This document shows positions 34,647 through 43,597 of a DNA stretch of 64,000 nt, in pieces. Location: assembly GCF_029210375.1 (NCBI RefSeq), contig NZ_JARGER010000025.1, positions 1 to 64,000 on the forward strand. The letters run 5' to 3'. The DNA is from Nocardioides sp. YIM 152315. GTDB taxonomy: Bacteria > Actinomycetota > Actinomycetes > Propionibacteriales > Nocardioidaceae. The notes beneath the pieces were generated by a model. It saw only the letters and a program-made list of their open reading frames with translations, did not search any database and had not been told where the DNA came from. Position 1 is the stretch's first letter; every line of letters begins with the position of its first letter. Made by a program: the position numbers and the translations under genes.

Positions 34647-34674
34647 CTCAGGTCGGGGTCGCCGCGGCCGATGG
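34647..34674 (+). promoter_or_regulatory. FliA/WhiG-like promoter P4 for pilA
   Basis: CTCA at 34647-34650, 16-bp spacer, GCCGATGG at 34667-34674, about 80 bp before the pilA ATG. It shares CTCAGGTCGG with the pilT2 promoter. Confidence 0.75.
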
Positions 34675-34754
34675 GAAGAGCCGATCGACTCATCGCCGTC
34701 GCTCGGGAGCGGCAGATCCACTCTCGGTTCCCGGCACACCCCCCAGGAGAAACA

Positions 34755-35207
34755 ATGCTTGCACGGATGCAGAAAGCCCTGAAGGAGAAGGACCAGGGCT
34801 TCACCCTGATCGAGCTCCTCGTCGTCGTCGTGATCATCGGCATCCTCGCCGCGATCGCCATCCCGCTGTTCCTCAGCCAGCAGAAGAAGGGCGTCGACGC
34901 CAGCCTCAAGACCGACCTGAAGAACGCGGCCACCACGGTCGAGACCTGGGTCGTCGACAACCCGACCTCCGCGATCGTTGGCGAGACCGTCGACGACGAT
35001 AGCCCGGGCGCGGCCGAGCTCAAGGACTTCAAGGTCAGCGATGGCAACACTGTCCAACTGGTGAAGTCGACCGCGACCACTGGCGGCTACTGCCTCTACG
35101 GGTACAACTCGAAGGCGTCGGACGCCAAGAGCAACACCAACGTCTACATCTACCGGTCGCTCGACGGCGGTCTGCAGGACGACCCCGCTACGCCGACCTG
35201 CCCCTGA
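34755..35207 (+). CDS. pilA: Type IV major pilin
   Basis: A 150-residue pilin. The 15-residue leader ends KDQG, followed by FTLIELLVVVVIIGILAAIA, with Glu at +5 of the mature protein: the classic type IVa signal. The globular part has two Cys (GGYCLYG and the C-terminal TCP) that may form the D-region disulfide. A strong AGGAGAAACA ribosome site precedes ATG 34755. It has its own promoter P4 and a hairpin just downstream, as expected for the abundant pilus subunit. Confidence 0.95.
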   Translation: MLARMQKALKEKDQGFTLIELLVVVVIIGILAAIAIPLFLSQQKKGVDASLKTDLKNAATTVETWVVDNPTSAIVGETVDDDSPGAAELKDFKVSDGNTVQLVKSTATTGGYCLYGYNSKASDAKSNTNVYIYRSLDGGLQDDPATPTCP

Positions 35208-35216
35208 ACGAACGCC

Positions 35217-35248
35217 CCGGCCCGGGACTCGCACGAGTTCCGGGCCGG
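35217..35248. terminator. Hairpin after pilA
   Basis: 14-bp arms (CCGGCCCGGGACTC and GAGTTCCGGGCCGG) around GCAC with one mismatch, 10 bp after the pilA stop. It likely limits read-through into the small downstream gene. Confidence 0.8.
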
Positions 35249-35269
35249 ACTCATCCCAGGAGCCCTGAC

Positions 35270-35497
35270 ATGACCGAGGACGCCCGCGCAAGGCTGAGGG
35301 AGCTGGCCGCGGTGGCGCGCACCGTGTTCGCCGTACCGGCATCCGCGCGGCCCGCGGCACCGACGCCCGTGGCGCCGGTGGCGCCGGTGGCGCCGGAGGC
35401 AGCTCCGGCCGCGGCGCCCATCCCGCTCGCCACTCCCCTGTCGACGGAGCCGCCGCCGCTGGCGCTGCTCCAGGAGATCGCCTTCCTCGACGACTGA
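35270..35497 (+). CDS. Small Pro/Ala-rich protein after pilA
   Basis: A 75-residue protein starting at ATG 35270 behind CCAGGAGCC. An N-terminal helix (DARARLRELAAVARTVF) leads to a Pro/Ala/Val-rich linker with repeated APV units and ends in LALLQEIAFLDD. There is no signal peptide. It is the last rightward gene of the pilus locus, past the pilA hairpin, so probably expressed by read-through. The design (helix, flexible linker, short acidic-hydrophobic tail) suggests an adaptor peptide; this is inference. Confidence 0.65.
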   Translation: MTEDARARLRELAAVARTVFAVPASARPAAPTPVAPVAPVAPEAAPAAAPIPLATPLSTEPPPLALLQEIAFLDD

Positions 35498-35506
35498 CGA
35501 CCCGTC

Positions 35507-36487
35507 TCAGCCCAGCGCGGCGCGCTGCGACGCGACGATCGCGGCCATCGCCGGCCGCGCCGCGTGGGCGAGGTACGGGAAGCTCAGGAACCCGTGCGGC
35601 ATCTGGTGGAAGTCCTCGACCCTGACCGCGTTGCCCGCGTCGGCGAGGGCCTGCGCGTAGCGGACCCCGCTGTCGTGCAGCGGGTCGAGCCCGGCCACGA
35701 CGACGACCGCCGGCGGCAGGTCCGCGAGGTCGGCGCGGATCGGCGACAGCCGCGGATCGGCGCGATCGTCGGCGTCCGCGAGGTAGTGGTCGCGGAAGAC
35801 GTCGATGTCCTCGTTGCTGAGCACGATGCCGCGGGTGTTGGCGGCGTACGACGCGTCCTCGAGCGCCGCGTCGGTCATGTCGGTCGCCGGGTAGATCAGC
35901 GCCTGGTGGCGCACGGACGGGCCGCGCTCGTCGCGCGCGAGGATCGAGACGACCGCGGCGAGGTTGCCGCCCGCGCTGTCGCCCATCACGGCGATGCGGG
36001 CGGGGTCGCCACCGAGGTCGCCGGCGTGTGCGGCGGTCCACAGCAGCGCGTCGTAGCAGTCCTCGACGGCGGCCGGGTACTTGTGCGCCGGCGCCAGCCG
36101 GTAGTCGACCGAGACCACGATCGCGTCGAGGTCGGCCGCCACCACGCTGCAGATCCAGTCGCCCTGGCGGGCGCTGCCGAGCACGAACCCGCCGCCGTGG
36201 AAGTTGAGCACGACCGGGCGCGCCGTCCGCGACCACGCCTGCGGCGTGTAGATGCGGAGCGGCAGGTCACCGTGCCGGGCCGCGAAGCGGCTCACCCGGA
36301 TCTCGACGCCCGGACGCGGGCGCCCCAGGAGCAGCGCGGCCGGACCGCCGTCCGGGATCACCGCGTGCTGCACCTCCGACAGCCGGTCGGGCGTCATCCG
36401 CGCGACGGACATCGAAGGAATCGACTTCATCAGCCGATCTAGGAGTCGGATGCCCGGACGAACAGCGGGCCCGGACCTGGTGCTCAC
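35507..36487 (-). CDS. HSL-family alpha/beta hydrolase (esterase)
   Basis: A 326-residue esterase of the hormone-sensitive lipase family. The oxyanion motif is HGGGF (97-101), the nucleophile Ser171 is in GDSAGG, with Asp268 (AGLDPLHD) and His298 (PHGF) completing the triad. It starts at GTG 36487, and its end converges on the small pilus-locus gene with a 9-bp gap. Substrate is likely a short-chain ester; unknown. Confidence 0.93.
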   Translation of the reverse strand: MSTRSGPAVRPGIRLLDRLMKSIPSMSVARMTPDRLSEVQHAVIPDGGPAALLLGRPRPGVEIRVSRFAARHGDLPLRIYTPQAWSRTARPVVLNFHGGGFVLGSARQGDWICSVVAADLDAIVVSVDYRLAPAHKYPAAVEDCYDALLWTAAHAGDLGGDPARIAVMGDSAGGNLAAVVSILARDERGPSVRHQALIYPATDMTDAALEDASYAANTRGIVLSNEDIDVFRDHYLADADDRADPRLSPIRADLADLPPAVVVVAGLDPLHDSGVRYAQALADAGNAVRVEDFHQMPHGFLSFPYLAHAARPAMAAIVASQRAALG

Positions 36488-36542
36488 ACGTCGAGTCTAG
36501 GTGCCGCCCGACCACGCCGGTCGGGCCATGGGGGAGGAGATC

Positions 36543-38673
36543 GTGTCGCTGACCCTGCGCGCGCCCGCGCTCGGGTGGCTCGGCCTCGCCGCGGGCCTGC
36601 TCGTGCTCCTCCACCTCCGGACGCCGACCGGGCCGATCGGCGACGCGTCGTACCTCCTCGGCATCTGGGCGGGCCCGGTCCTGGCCTGGTGCGGCACCCG
36701 CCGCGCCGCGCCGGAGCGGCGCCTGGTGCCCGGCCTCATCGCCGCCGGCCTCACCCTGTCGGCGGTCGGCGACCTGAGCTGGCTCGTCTACGCGTGGGTC
36801 GGCCTCGATCCGGACGTCTCCCTCCCCGACGTGCCCTTCCTCCTCAGCTACCCCGCTGGGCGCCGCCCTGCTGGTCGCCGCGGTCCGTCGCGGAGACGGC
36901 GCACGCGCGACCCGGATCGACCCGGACGCGCTCATCGACGCGTTCACGGTCGTCACGCTCTGCCTGCTGCTCTTCTGGAACTTCTCGATCGCCGAGATGA
37001 TCGCCGACCAGCCGGCCACCACCTCGGTCCAGATCGTCCTCGCCGCCTACCCGGTGGCCGACGCCGTGCTGCTGGCCCTGGTGCTCCGCCTGTTCGCCGT
37101 GCGCCGGGCGCGGAACTGGCTCGGCCTCGGCTTCCTGCTCGGCGTCTGCTGCTGGCTGGCCGCCGACCTCGCCTACTACGTGCTCGGGCTGGACGGTGCG
37201 GTGATGGACGCCGGCTGGATGGTCGGGTCGATGCTGATGGGTGCCGCCACGCTGCGTCCGCTCACGACTCCGGCGCTGCATGCCGTCGTCGCGGGCGACG
37301 CCGGCGCGGCGTACGGCAAGCTCGGGCTCGCGGTGGTGCCGCTGCTCGTCCCGCCCGGCCTGCTGCTGTTCGACTCCCTCCTCGGCCGCCCGGTCCGCCC
37401 CACGGCGGCGCTGGCGGGGATGCTCGTCCTCGTCCTCCTCACCTTCGTCCGGATGGCGCGGCTGCTGCGGTCCGAGAGCGAGGCCCGCTCCGAGCTGGCG
37501 CTGGCGCGGGACACCGCGGTCGCCGCCTCGCGTGCCAAGTCGGAGTTCCTCGCCACCATGAGCCACGAGATCCGCACGCCGATGAACGGCGTCATCGGGC
37601 TCACCGAGCTCCTGCTCGCCACCGATCTCGATGCGCGCCAGCGGGAGTACGCCGAGGGGCTGCGCACGGCGGGCTCGGCACTGCTCACGGTCATCACGGA
37701 CGTCCTCGACTTCTCGAAGATCGAGGCCGGCCACCTGGAGCTGGAGACGATCGCCTTCGATCCCGAGCAGGTGCTGGCCGAGGTCGTCGGGCTCGCCGCC
37801 GAGCCCGCGCAGGAGAAGCACCTGGCGCTGTCGTGCGACTGCTCCCCCGACGTGCCCGTCGAGCTCCGGGGCGACCCAGCCCGACTGCGGCAGGTGCTGC
37901 TCAACCTCGTGGTCAACGCCGTGAAGTTCACCGCGACCGGTGAGGTGGTCGTGCGCGCGCTGCTCGAGTCGCGCTCGCAGGACGACGTGGTCGTCAGGTT
38001 CGAGGTGTCCGACACCGGGATCGGGATCGACCCGGAGGCCCGCAGCCGCCTCTTCGAGCCGTTCTCGCAGGCCGACTCCTCGACGACCCGCCGCTTCGGC
38101 GGGACCGGCCTCGGGCTCGCCATCTGCCGACAGCTGGTCGACGCGATGGACGGGACGATCGGTGTCGACAGCGAGCTCGGTCTCGGCAGCACGTTCTGGT
38201 TCTCGGTGCCCTTCCCGGCGGTGGACGATGCGAGAGCGGTGCGCGCTCCCGCGACCACGACTCCAGTGCTCGCTCAGCGGCACGCCGACCTGGCACCGCG
38301 ACGCGGGCGGGTGCTCGTGGTCGAGGACGGCGAGATCAACCAGATCGTCGCCGAGGGGGTCCTGAGCCGGCTCGGTTTCGAGGTCGACCTGGCCGACGAC
38401 GGGGTCGCCGGGCTCGAGGCGCTGGAGCGCACGACGTACGACGCGGTGCTGATGGACGTGCAGATGCCGGTCATGGACGGCTACGAGGCCACCCGGGAGC
38501 TGCGCCGCCGGGAGGGCATGCTGCGGCACACCCCGGTCATCGCGATGACCGCGGGTGCCCTTCCCGGAGACCGCGAACGCTGCCTGGCGGCGGGCATGGA
38601 CGACTACGTCGCGAAGCCCATCTCGCCGACCGAGCTGGCCGATACCCTCGACCGATGGGTGCCCGTCCACTGA
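36543..38673 (+). pseudogene. Hybrid histidine kinase-response regulator, frameshifted
   Basis: The 5' part from GTG 36543 (GGAGGAG ribosome site) encodes membrane helices to about 36850. There the frame shifts: one extra C in the run at 36851-36854 (TACCCCGCTG, where TACCCGCTG would keep frame). Beyond it the other frame continues [18 protein letters not shown] with more helices. HisKA follows ([17 protein letters not shown]), then HATPase ([29 protein letters not shown]) and a receiver domain with phospho-Asp in [11 protein letters not shown]. Without the extra base it would be one 7-8-helix sensor kinase. The soluble kinase part is intact from ATG 36997. Real break or sequencing error is undecided. 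Confidence 0.82.
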
Positions 38674-39410
38674 CCTCGACCGGCGTCGTCTTCCGTCCCC
38701 AGTCGCCTCCCGAGGACCTGCGCGCCGTGGTCGAGGCCGTCGACGGCTCCGGCGTCGACGAGCTGTGGCTCTGGGAGGACTGCTTCCTCGAGGGCGGCCT
38801 GACCACGGCGGCGGCCGCGCTCGCGTGGTCGTCCCGGGTGCGCGTCGGCGTCGGGCTGCTGCCGGTGCCGCTGCGCAACCCGGCGCTCGCCGCGATGGAG
38901 ATCGCCACGCTGGCCCGGCTCTTCCCGGACCGGCTCACCGTCGCGCTGGGCCACGGCGTGCAGGACTGGATGGGCCAGGTCGGCGCCCGCGCCGACTCAC
39001 CGATGACGCTGCTGCGCGAGCACACCGAGGCCGTCCGCGACCTGCTGCGCGGCGAGACCGTGTCGGTGTCCGGGAGCTACGTCCGGCTCGACGAGGTTGC
39101 CCTCGACTGGCCGCCGCCGACACGGCCACGGCTCCTGCTGGGCGCGCGCGGCCCTCGCACGGTGGCGCTGGCCGGCGAGGTCTCCGACGGCGTGCTGCTC
39201 GACTCTGTCACCGACCCCGACGTCGTACGCGGGGCCCGTGCGGCGGTCGGCCCGAAGTCCCATGTCGCCGCCTACACCGAGGTGGCGCCCGACGCCGCCG
39301 ACGTCCGCGGCTGGATCGACGAGCTCGGCGCGGCCGGCGCCGACACCGTGGTGCTCCAGGCGCCGGGCGACGCCCCCGACCCGCGTCCTCTGCTCGGGCT
39401 CTTCGGCTGA
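38655..39410 (+). CDS. LLM-class flavin/F420-dependent oxidoreductase
   Basis: A 251-residue short luciferase-like oxidoreductase. [34 protein letters not shown] and [18 protein letters not shown] are typical barrel segments. It is shorter than the usual 300-350 residues, mainly in the C-terminal half. It overlaps the kinase gene by 19 bp, which suggests co-transcription. Substrate unknown; no clear pathway partner. Confidence 0.85.
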   Translation: MGARPLTSTGVVFRPQSPPEDLRAVVEAVDGSGVDELWLWEDCFLEGGLTTAAAALAWSSRVRVGVGLLPVPLRNPALAAMEIATLARLFPDRLTVALGHGVQDWMGQVGARADSPMTLLREHTEAVRDLLRGETVSVSGSYVRLDEVALDWPPPTRPRLLLGARGPRTVALAGEVSDGVLLDSVTDPDVVRGARAAVGPKSHVAAYTEVAPDAADVRGWIDELGAAGADTVVLQAPGDAPDPRPLLGLFG

Positions 39411-39448
39411 TCGATCTCACTGTCGGCGGCCCGCCGTACCGTCTGACC

Positions 39449-40018
39449 ATGACCGAGACGAAGGCAGAGAAGAAGAAGGCGTTCCTGGTCGTCGACCTCC
39501 AGCGGGGCGTGCTGGCCGACGACGGCACCTGGGACGCCGACGGCGTGGTGTCGCGGGTCGCCGGCCTGGTCGACAGGGCCCGGGCCGCCGAGGTGCCGGT
39601 GGTGTGGGTCCAGCACAACAGCGGCGAGCTCGTCGCTGAAGAGGAGCCGTGGCAGCTGGCCCATGGCCTGGAGCCGGCCGGCGAGGAGCCGGTCGTGCAG
39701 AAGCGGTACGGCGACTCCTTCGAGGAGACCGACCTCGCCGACGTGCTGTCCCGCCTGGGCGCCGACCACCTCGTGGTCGCCGGTGCGCAGACCGACGCCT
39801 GCATCCGGTCGACGATCCACGGGGCGCTCGTGCGCGGCTACGACGTCACGCTCGTGTCCGACTGCCACACGACCGGCGAGATCCCGGCGCAGTACACCGG
39901 CGGCGAGCTGATCTCGGCGCGCACCAAGATCAACTTCACCAACACCTACGCGAGCTGGATGATGGACTACCCCGGCCGGTCGGGCACGACTCAGCCGTCG
40001 GGCGAGGTCGAGTTCTGA
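39449..40018 (+). CDS. Isochorismatase-family cysteine hydrolase
   Basis: A 189-residue isochorismatase-like hydrolase with the triad Asp16 (VVDLQRGV), Lys85 (VVQKRYGDSF) and Cys118 (AGAQTDACIRST). The family includes nicotinamidases and other amidohydrolases acting by a Cys nucleophile. The metal-site residues of nicotinamidase are not obvious, so a general cysteine hydrolase is the safer call. It starts at ATG 39449, 38 bp after the LLM gene. Confidence 0.9.
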   Translation: MTETKAEKKKAFLVVDLQRGVLADDGTWDADGVVSRVAGLVDRARAAEVPVVWVQHNSGELVAEEEPWQLAHGLEPAGEEPVVQKRYGDSFEETDLADVLSRLGADHLVVAGAQTDACIRSTIHGALVRGYDVTLVSDCHTTGEIPAQYTGGELISARTKINFTNTYASWMMDYPGRSGTTQPSGEVEF

Positions 40019-40035
40019 CCGGTTCTGGTTGAGGT

Positions 40036-40063
40036 CTCAAGCGTCCGCGGAGATGGCCGATGG
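40036..40063 (+). promoter_or_regulatory. FliA/WhiG-like promoter P5 for the 67-aa gene
   Basis: CTCA at 40036-40039, 16-bp spacer, GCCGATGG at 40056-40063, only 8 bp before the ATG at 40071. The mRNA would start at or next to the start codon. Same pattern as the pilA promoter. Confidence 0.7.
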
Positions 40064-40070
40064 ATGAGGT

Positions 40071-40274
40071 ATGACCACCTCCGTCGACACCCAGACCTCG
40101 GTCGCGCACTGGCTCGACGACTTCCGCGCCTGCCTGGCCGGCACCCACGGCCCCGCGTGGCGGGCCCGCGCCGAGCGGGAGCTGCGCTCCACCAGCACCG
40201 CCCTGGCCAGCGACCGGCAGCGCGCCGCGTCCTGGCGACGTACCCGCGAGGAGATCATCGGGTCCGCGGCCTGA
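40071..40274 (+). CDS. 67-aa hypothetical protein under a pilus-type promoter
   Basis: A 67-residue, Arg- and Ala-rich, probably all-helical protein (VAHWLDDFRACLAG, RAERELRSTSTALASDRQRA) ending REEIIGSAA. No signal or membrane segment. It stands alone with a promoter of the type used by the pilus operons, so it may be a cytoplasmic motility or pilus factor. A near copy of its last 50 bases, with a 1-base deletion, lies at 42679-42728. Family unknown. Confidence 0.7.
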   Translation: MTTSVDTQTSVAHWLDDFRACLAGTHGPAWRARAERELRSTSTALASDRQRAASWRRTREEIIGSAA

Positions 40275-40351
40275 CCACCGGCTGGTTGCCGCACGGGCGC
40301 CGCTCGTGGCGCGGCCGACAGACTGGGTCGGGAAGCGGCGTCGTGTGAGAG

Positions 40352-41905
40352 TCAGGTGCGCCGCGCCACGAGGATCGTGACGTCGTCGCGCTGACGACGG
40401 GCGTGGTCCCGGACCGCCGACCGCATCCGCGTCGTGATCAGGTCGGGTGCACCGTCGGCGCCGTCCCGCAGCACCGCCGCGACGCCGTCGGTGCCGAACT
40501 CAGCACCCGTCTCGTCACGGGCCTCCAGCAGCCCGTCGGAGAAGGCGACGAGCAGGTCGCCGGCGCGGAACGGGCACGCGGCGACCGACCAGGTCCCCTC
40601 GGTGATCACTCCGCTCACGAGAGGACCGGTCGGACCGAGCTCGGTCACCCCGTCGGCACTGACGACGCACGGCGGCGGGTGGCCGGCGTTGACGTAGTCG
40701 ATGCGGTCCGCCCCGGGGTCGACGAGCGCGACGAAGATGGTCGCGAACAGCTCCGGCTCGCCGGCCAGGCCGTCCCGGACCGCTGCGAGCACCTCGGGGG
40801 CGGCGGTCCGCTGGAGCATCGTCGACAGTGCGCTCTTCAGCCGCAGCCCGACGACGGCCGCCTCGTGCCCGTGCCCGGAGACGTCGCCGAGAACCACCGC
40901 GGTCCGCCCGCCGTCGAGGCGCACGATGTCGAGGAAGTCACCGGCGAGCACGCCCTCGGCGGACTCGATCTGGGCGGCGACCTCGAGCCCCGGACCGGGC
41001 GGTGAGAGCCGGGAGAGCGCCGCCTGCAGGGCCCGGACGGCGGGCTCGCCGAGGACCAGCGCCTCCGACGCGCGCCGGCTCGCGTCCAGCTCGTCGAGCA
41101 GGTGCCGGCGCATGGTGTCGACGTCGTCCGCGACTTCGGAGATCTCGCGCGGCCCGCTCCCCTGCACCGCGTGGTGGAGCTCGCCCTGCGCCACGGACCG
41201 GCTGCTGCGGCCGAGCTCCGCGAGCGGACGCAGCACCGCGCGACTGAACGCGCCGGCCCCCGCCAGGATGGTCGCGAGGAAGGCGACGACGGTCAGCGCG
41301 AGCAGCACCGACAGCCGCCGCAGCAGGGAGTCCGCTCGCCTCGACGCATCGTCCTGCTCGGCGCGGACCGCCTCGTCCGCCCGCTCGTGGGCGGCCCGGA
41401 CCTGGTCGAAGAGCCGGCGCCCGTCGCCGGACCCGACGAGCTCCACCGCGCCCTCGCGGTCACCGCTGCGGGCCGCGGCGAGCTCGGGCTCCGCGGCGGC
41501 GCTCAGCCACGCCCGGTGCGCCTGGTCCATCGCCGCGACCCGCTCCCGGACCACCGGCGACACCTGGCCGTCCAGGTCGTCCAGCGTCTCGTCGATCCGG
41601 GGCGCGGCCTCGTCGTACGGCTCGAGGAACTCCGAGCGCCCGGTCAGGATGTAGCCGCGCTCCGCGGTCTCCTGGTCGACGTAGAGCGCCAAGATCGTGC
41701 TCAGCTCCACGCGCGCCGGGTTGAGCTCGTGCTCCAGGCGGTCTTGCACGACCACGAACTGCCGGACGGTCACCGCGAGCAGGACGCCGACGACCACGGA
41801 GAGCAGCACCACCAGCGCCGACACGACGCGCACCACCGCGCGGGCGGAGTACGGCGGTCGACGGGCGGGCACGCGCGAATTCAACCACCGCGCGCGGCGG
41901 CCCAC
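40352..41905 (-). CDS. Membrane-bound SpoIIE/PP2C-type serine phosphatase
   Basis: A 517-residue protein: N-terminal membrane helix (about residues 24-48), an extracytoplasmic helical CHASE3-like domain with DQETAERGYILTG, a second helix (about 197-219), a HAMP-like linker and a SpoIIE/PP2C phosphatase domain (about 290-515). The metal-binding motifs are GDFLDIVRLDGG, VVLGDVSGHGHEAA and LVAFSDGLLEARDE. Such phosphatases reverse anti-anti-sigma phosphorylation in partner-switching. It starts at GTG 41905. The partner STAS protein is not nearby. Confidence 0.92.
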   Translation of the reverse strand: MGRRARWLNSRVPARRPPYSARAVVRVVSALVVLLSVVVGVLLAVTVRQFVVVQDRLEHELNPARVELSTILALYVDQETAERGYILTGRSEFLEPYDEAAPRIDETLDDLDGQVSPVVRERVAAMDQAHRAWLSAAAEPELAAARSGDREGAVELVGSGDGRRLFDQVRAAHERADEAVRAEQDDASRRADSLLRRLSVLLALTVVAFLATILAGAGAFSRAVLRPLAELGRSSRSVAQGELHHAVQGSGPREISEVADDVDTMRRHLLDELDASRRASEALVLGEPAVRALQAALSRLSPPGPGLEVAAQIESAEGVLAGDFLDIVRLDGGRTAVVLGDVSGHGHEAAVVGLRLKSALSTMLQRTAAPEVLAAVRDGLAGEPELFATIFVALVDPGADRIDYVNAGHPPPCVVSADGVTELGPTGPLVSGVITEGTWSVAACPFRAGDLLVAFSDGLLEARDETGAEFGTDGVAAVLRDGADGAPDLITTRMRSAVRDHARRQRDDVTILVARRT

Positions 41906-41959
41906 GCCCGGACGCCGGGTCAGTCACCCGTTCAGGCGAACGCGAGGCCCGACGACCGG

Positions 41960-42622
41960 TCAGGCGCCGAGCCGCTCCGCGAGCTCGACCAGCGATGCCG
42001 CCTCGACGTCGGGCGGGCGGAAGTGGCCGGGGTACGGCGCGCTGCCGCGGTTGATCCACGCGCTCGCGAGCCCCGCGCGGGAGGCACCGTCGATGTCCCA
42101 CGGGTGGACCGCGACCAGCATCGCCGCAGCTCGCTCGACGCCGCACGAGGACACGGCGTACTCGTAGGCGCGGGCGGAGGGCTTCCACACGCCTGCCTCC
42201 TCGACGCTGAGCAGCCGCTCGAACCCGTCCGCGACGTCCCCCCGGGCCAGCAGCCGCTCGGCGATCGCGGACGAGCCGTTGCTCAGCGTCACCAGCCGGA
42301 GGCCGAGGCCACGCAGCGCCCGGACGCCGTCGGGTACGTCGTCGTGTACGTCGAGCTCCTGCAGGCCGGCCAGGACGTGCTCGACGGCGTCATCGAGGCT
42401 CGTCGTCAGCTCCCGTCCGGTCAGCACGGTGCGCAGCACGTCGGCGCCGATCTCGGAGAACGGTGCCTGCTCTCCCGCGACCGCGAGCGCGAAGCCGTCC
42501 CGCAGGAGCGTGGCGAACCAGGCCGCCGCCACCTCTCCCGGGACGCCGACGTCCTCGAAGCGCGCCCCCATCGGCGACATGTCGGACAGCGTCTCGTTGA
42601 CGTCGAAGACCAGCAGCTCCAC
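41960..42622 (-). CDS. HAD-family haloacid dehalogenase type II-like hydrolase
   Basis: A 220-residue HAD hydrolase from GTG 42622. The nucleophile motif is FDVNETLSDM (the DxNxT variant of L-2-haloacid dehalogenases), motif II is VTLSNGS, motif III Lys is in GVWKPSARAY and motif IV is VAVHPWDIDGASRAGL. It hydrolyses a C-halogen or phosphate bond; the DVNET signature favours the dehalogenase branch. It is followed by the PP2C gene on the same strand 54 bp later. Confidence 0.88.
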   Translation of the reverse strand: MELLVFDVNETLSDMSPMGARFEDVGVPGEVAAAWFATLLRDGFALAVAGEQAPFSEIGADVLRTVLTGRELTTSLDDAVEHVLAGLQELDVHDDVPDGVRALRGLGLRLVTLSNGSSAIAERLLARGDVADGFERLLSVEEAGVWKPSARAYEYAVSSCGVERAAAMLVAVHPWDIDGASRAGLASAWINRGSAPYPGHFRPPDVEAASLVELAERLGA

Positions 42623-42678
42623 GCACCGTGGGTACCCGTTCGCGCGCGAGACAACGGCGAGGACGAGGACGGCGGCAC

Positions 42679-42728
42679 GCCGCGTCGTGGCGGCGTACCA
42701 CGAGGAGATCCTCGGGTCCGCGGCCTGA
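42679..42728 (+). pseudogene. Fragment matching the 3' end of the 67-aa gene
   Basis: These 50 bases align with 40224-40274 (the last 17 codons with stop of the 67-aa gene) with 4 mismatches and one single-base gap, by hand alignment. The gap shifts the frame: one frame reads AASWRRT, the next EEILGSAA-stop. No start or promoter is visible upstream, so it is a remnant or recombination footprint. Confidence 0.6.
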
Positions 42729-42730
42729 TC

Positions 42731-43597
42731 TCAGCTCCGACGATGCGGTGTCGCGCGCCGAGCGACGACCGCGAAGGCCGGCCCGTTGGGATGGTCGGGC
42801 TGGTCGAACCCGGTCTCGACGTCGTCGTACCCGAGCGTCCGCAGCGCGGCCAGGATGTCGTCGCGCTCGAGCCAGTTCGCGTAGGTCGCCCCGCCACCGG
42901 AGAAGCCGCCCCACCCGAGTGCCTCCAGGTAGTCGCGCCGGTGCAGCGTGTAGGTCCGGTCGTCGCGCACCACCGTGTCGGGAGGTCGGCTGAACTGCCG
43001 CGCGATCGGCGCGGCCCCGATGATCGCGGCGTCGTAGTAGTGCGTCCAGAGGACGAGCGCGTCGGCGACGGATGCGACCAGCTCGAGCAGCCGGAGCGGG
43101 TCGATCATGTGGTAGAGCACCCCGCTCGCGAGCACGACGTCGTACGACGGCCGGTCCCGCTCGAGGTAGGCGACGAAGTCGCCGCGCAGGAACCTGCTCC
43201 GCTGCAGCCCCATGATCTCCTTGGTGACCAGGCACTTCAGGTAGGACCTGCTGTTCGCCTCGACGGCCGTGACGGTGGCGCCGGCCCGCTCGAGCATGGT
43301 CGTGTGCCCGCCCTCGAGCGGCCCCAGCTCGAGGACCGACCTGCCCTCGACGCCGCCGAGCCGGTCGATGGCCCAGGCGATCCGCGCGTCCTCGAAGAGG
43401 GCAGCGTGTCCACCGGAGTCACCGTTCCCGGCCGGGAACGTCGACGACCACTCGCCGGCGAAGATGTCGATCGCGAGCTGGGGTGTCGGCGCCTCGGAGG
43501 CGTAGCCGTCCAGGATCGGAGGCACCGCCGGCACCTCGGTGGTCGACGGCCGGGACCCTGCGCGCGACGGGTGTCGACTCAGCCGAGATCTGGACAC
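42731..43597 (-). CDS. SAM-dependent methyltransferase, class I
   Basis: A 288-residue methyltransferase from GTG 43597, chosen because GAGGAGG lies 6 bp upstream on the coding strand. Motif I is SVLELGPLEGGHTTMLE with ATVTAVEAN. FLRGDFVAYLE and VVLASGVLYHMIDPLRLLELV follow the class I fold. It resembles methyltransferases found next to sugar or glycan genes, but the neighbours give no substrate. Divergent from the alkyl sulfatase with a 220-bp gap. Confidence 0.88.
   Translation of the reverse strand: MSRSRLSRHPSRAGSRPSTTEVPAVPPILDGYASEAPTPQLAIDIFAGEWSSTFPAGNGDSGGHAALFEDARIAWAIDRLGGVEGRSVLELGPLEGGHTTMLERAGATVTAVEANSRSYLKCLVTKEIMGLQRSRFLRGDFVAYLERDRPSYDVVLASGVLYHMIDPLRLLELVASVADALVLWTHYYDAAIIGAAPIARQFSRPPDTVVRDDRTYTLHRRDYLEALGWGGFSGGGATYANWLERDDILAALRTLGYDDVETGFDQPDHPNGPAFAVVARRATPHRRS

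Noticed and set aside
36484..36511. CTCA-N16-GCCG before the hybrid kinase
   Set aside because: The -10 box reads GCCGCCCG without the AT, so it does not meet the pattern of the five pilus-type promoters.
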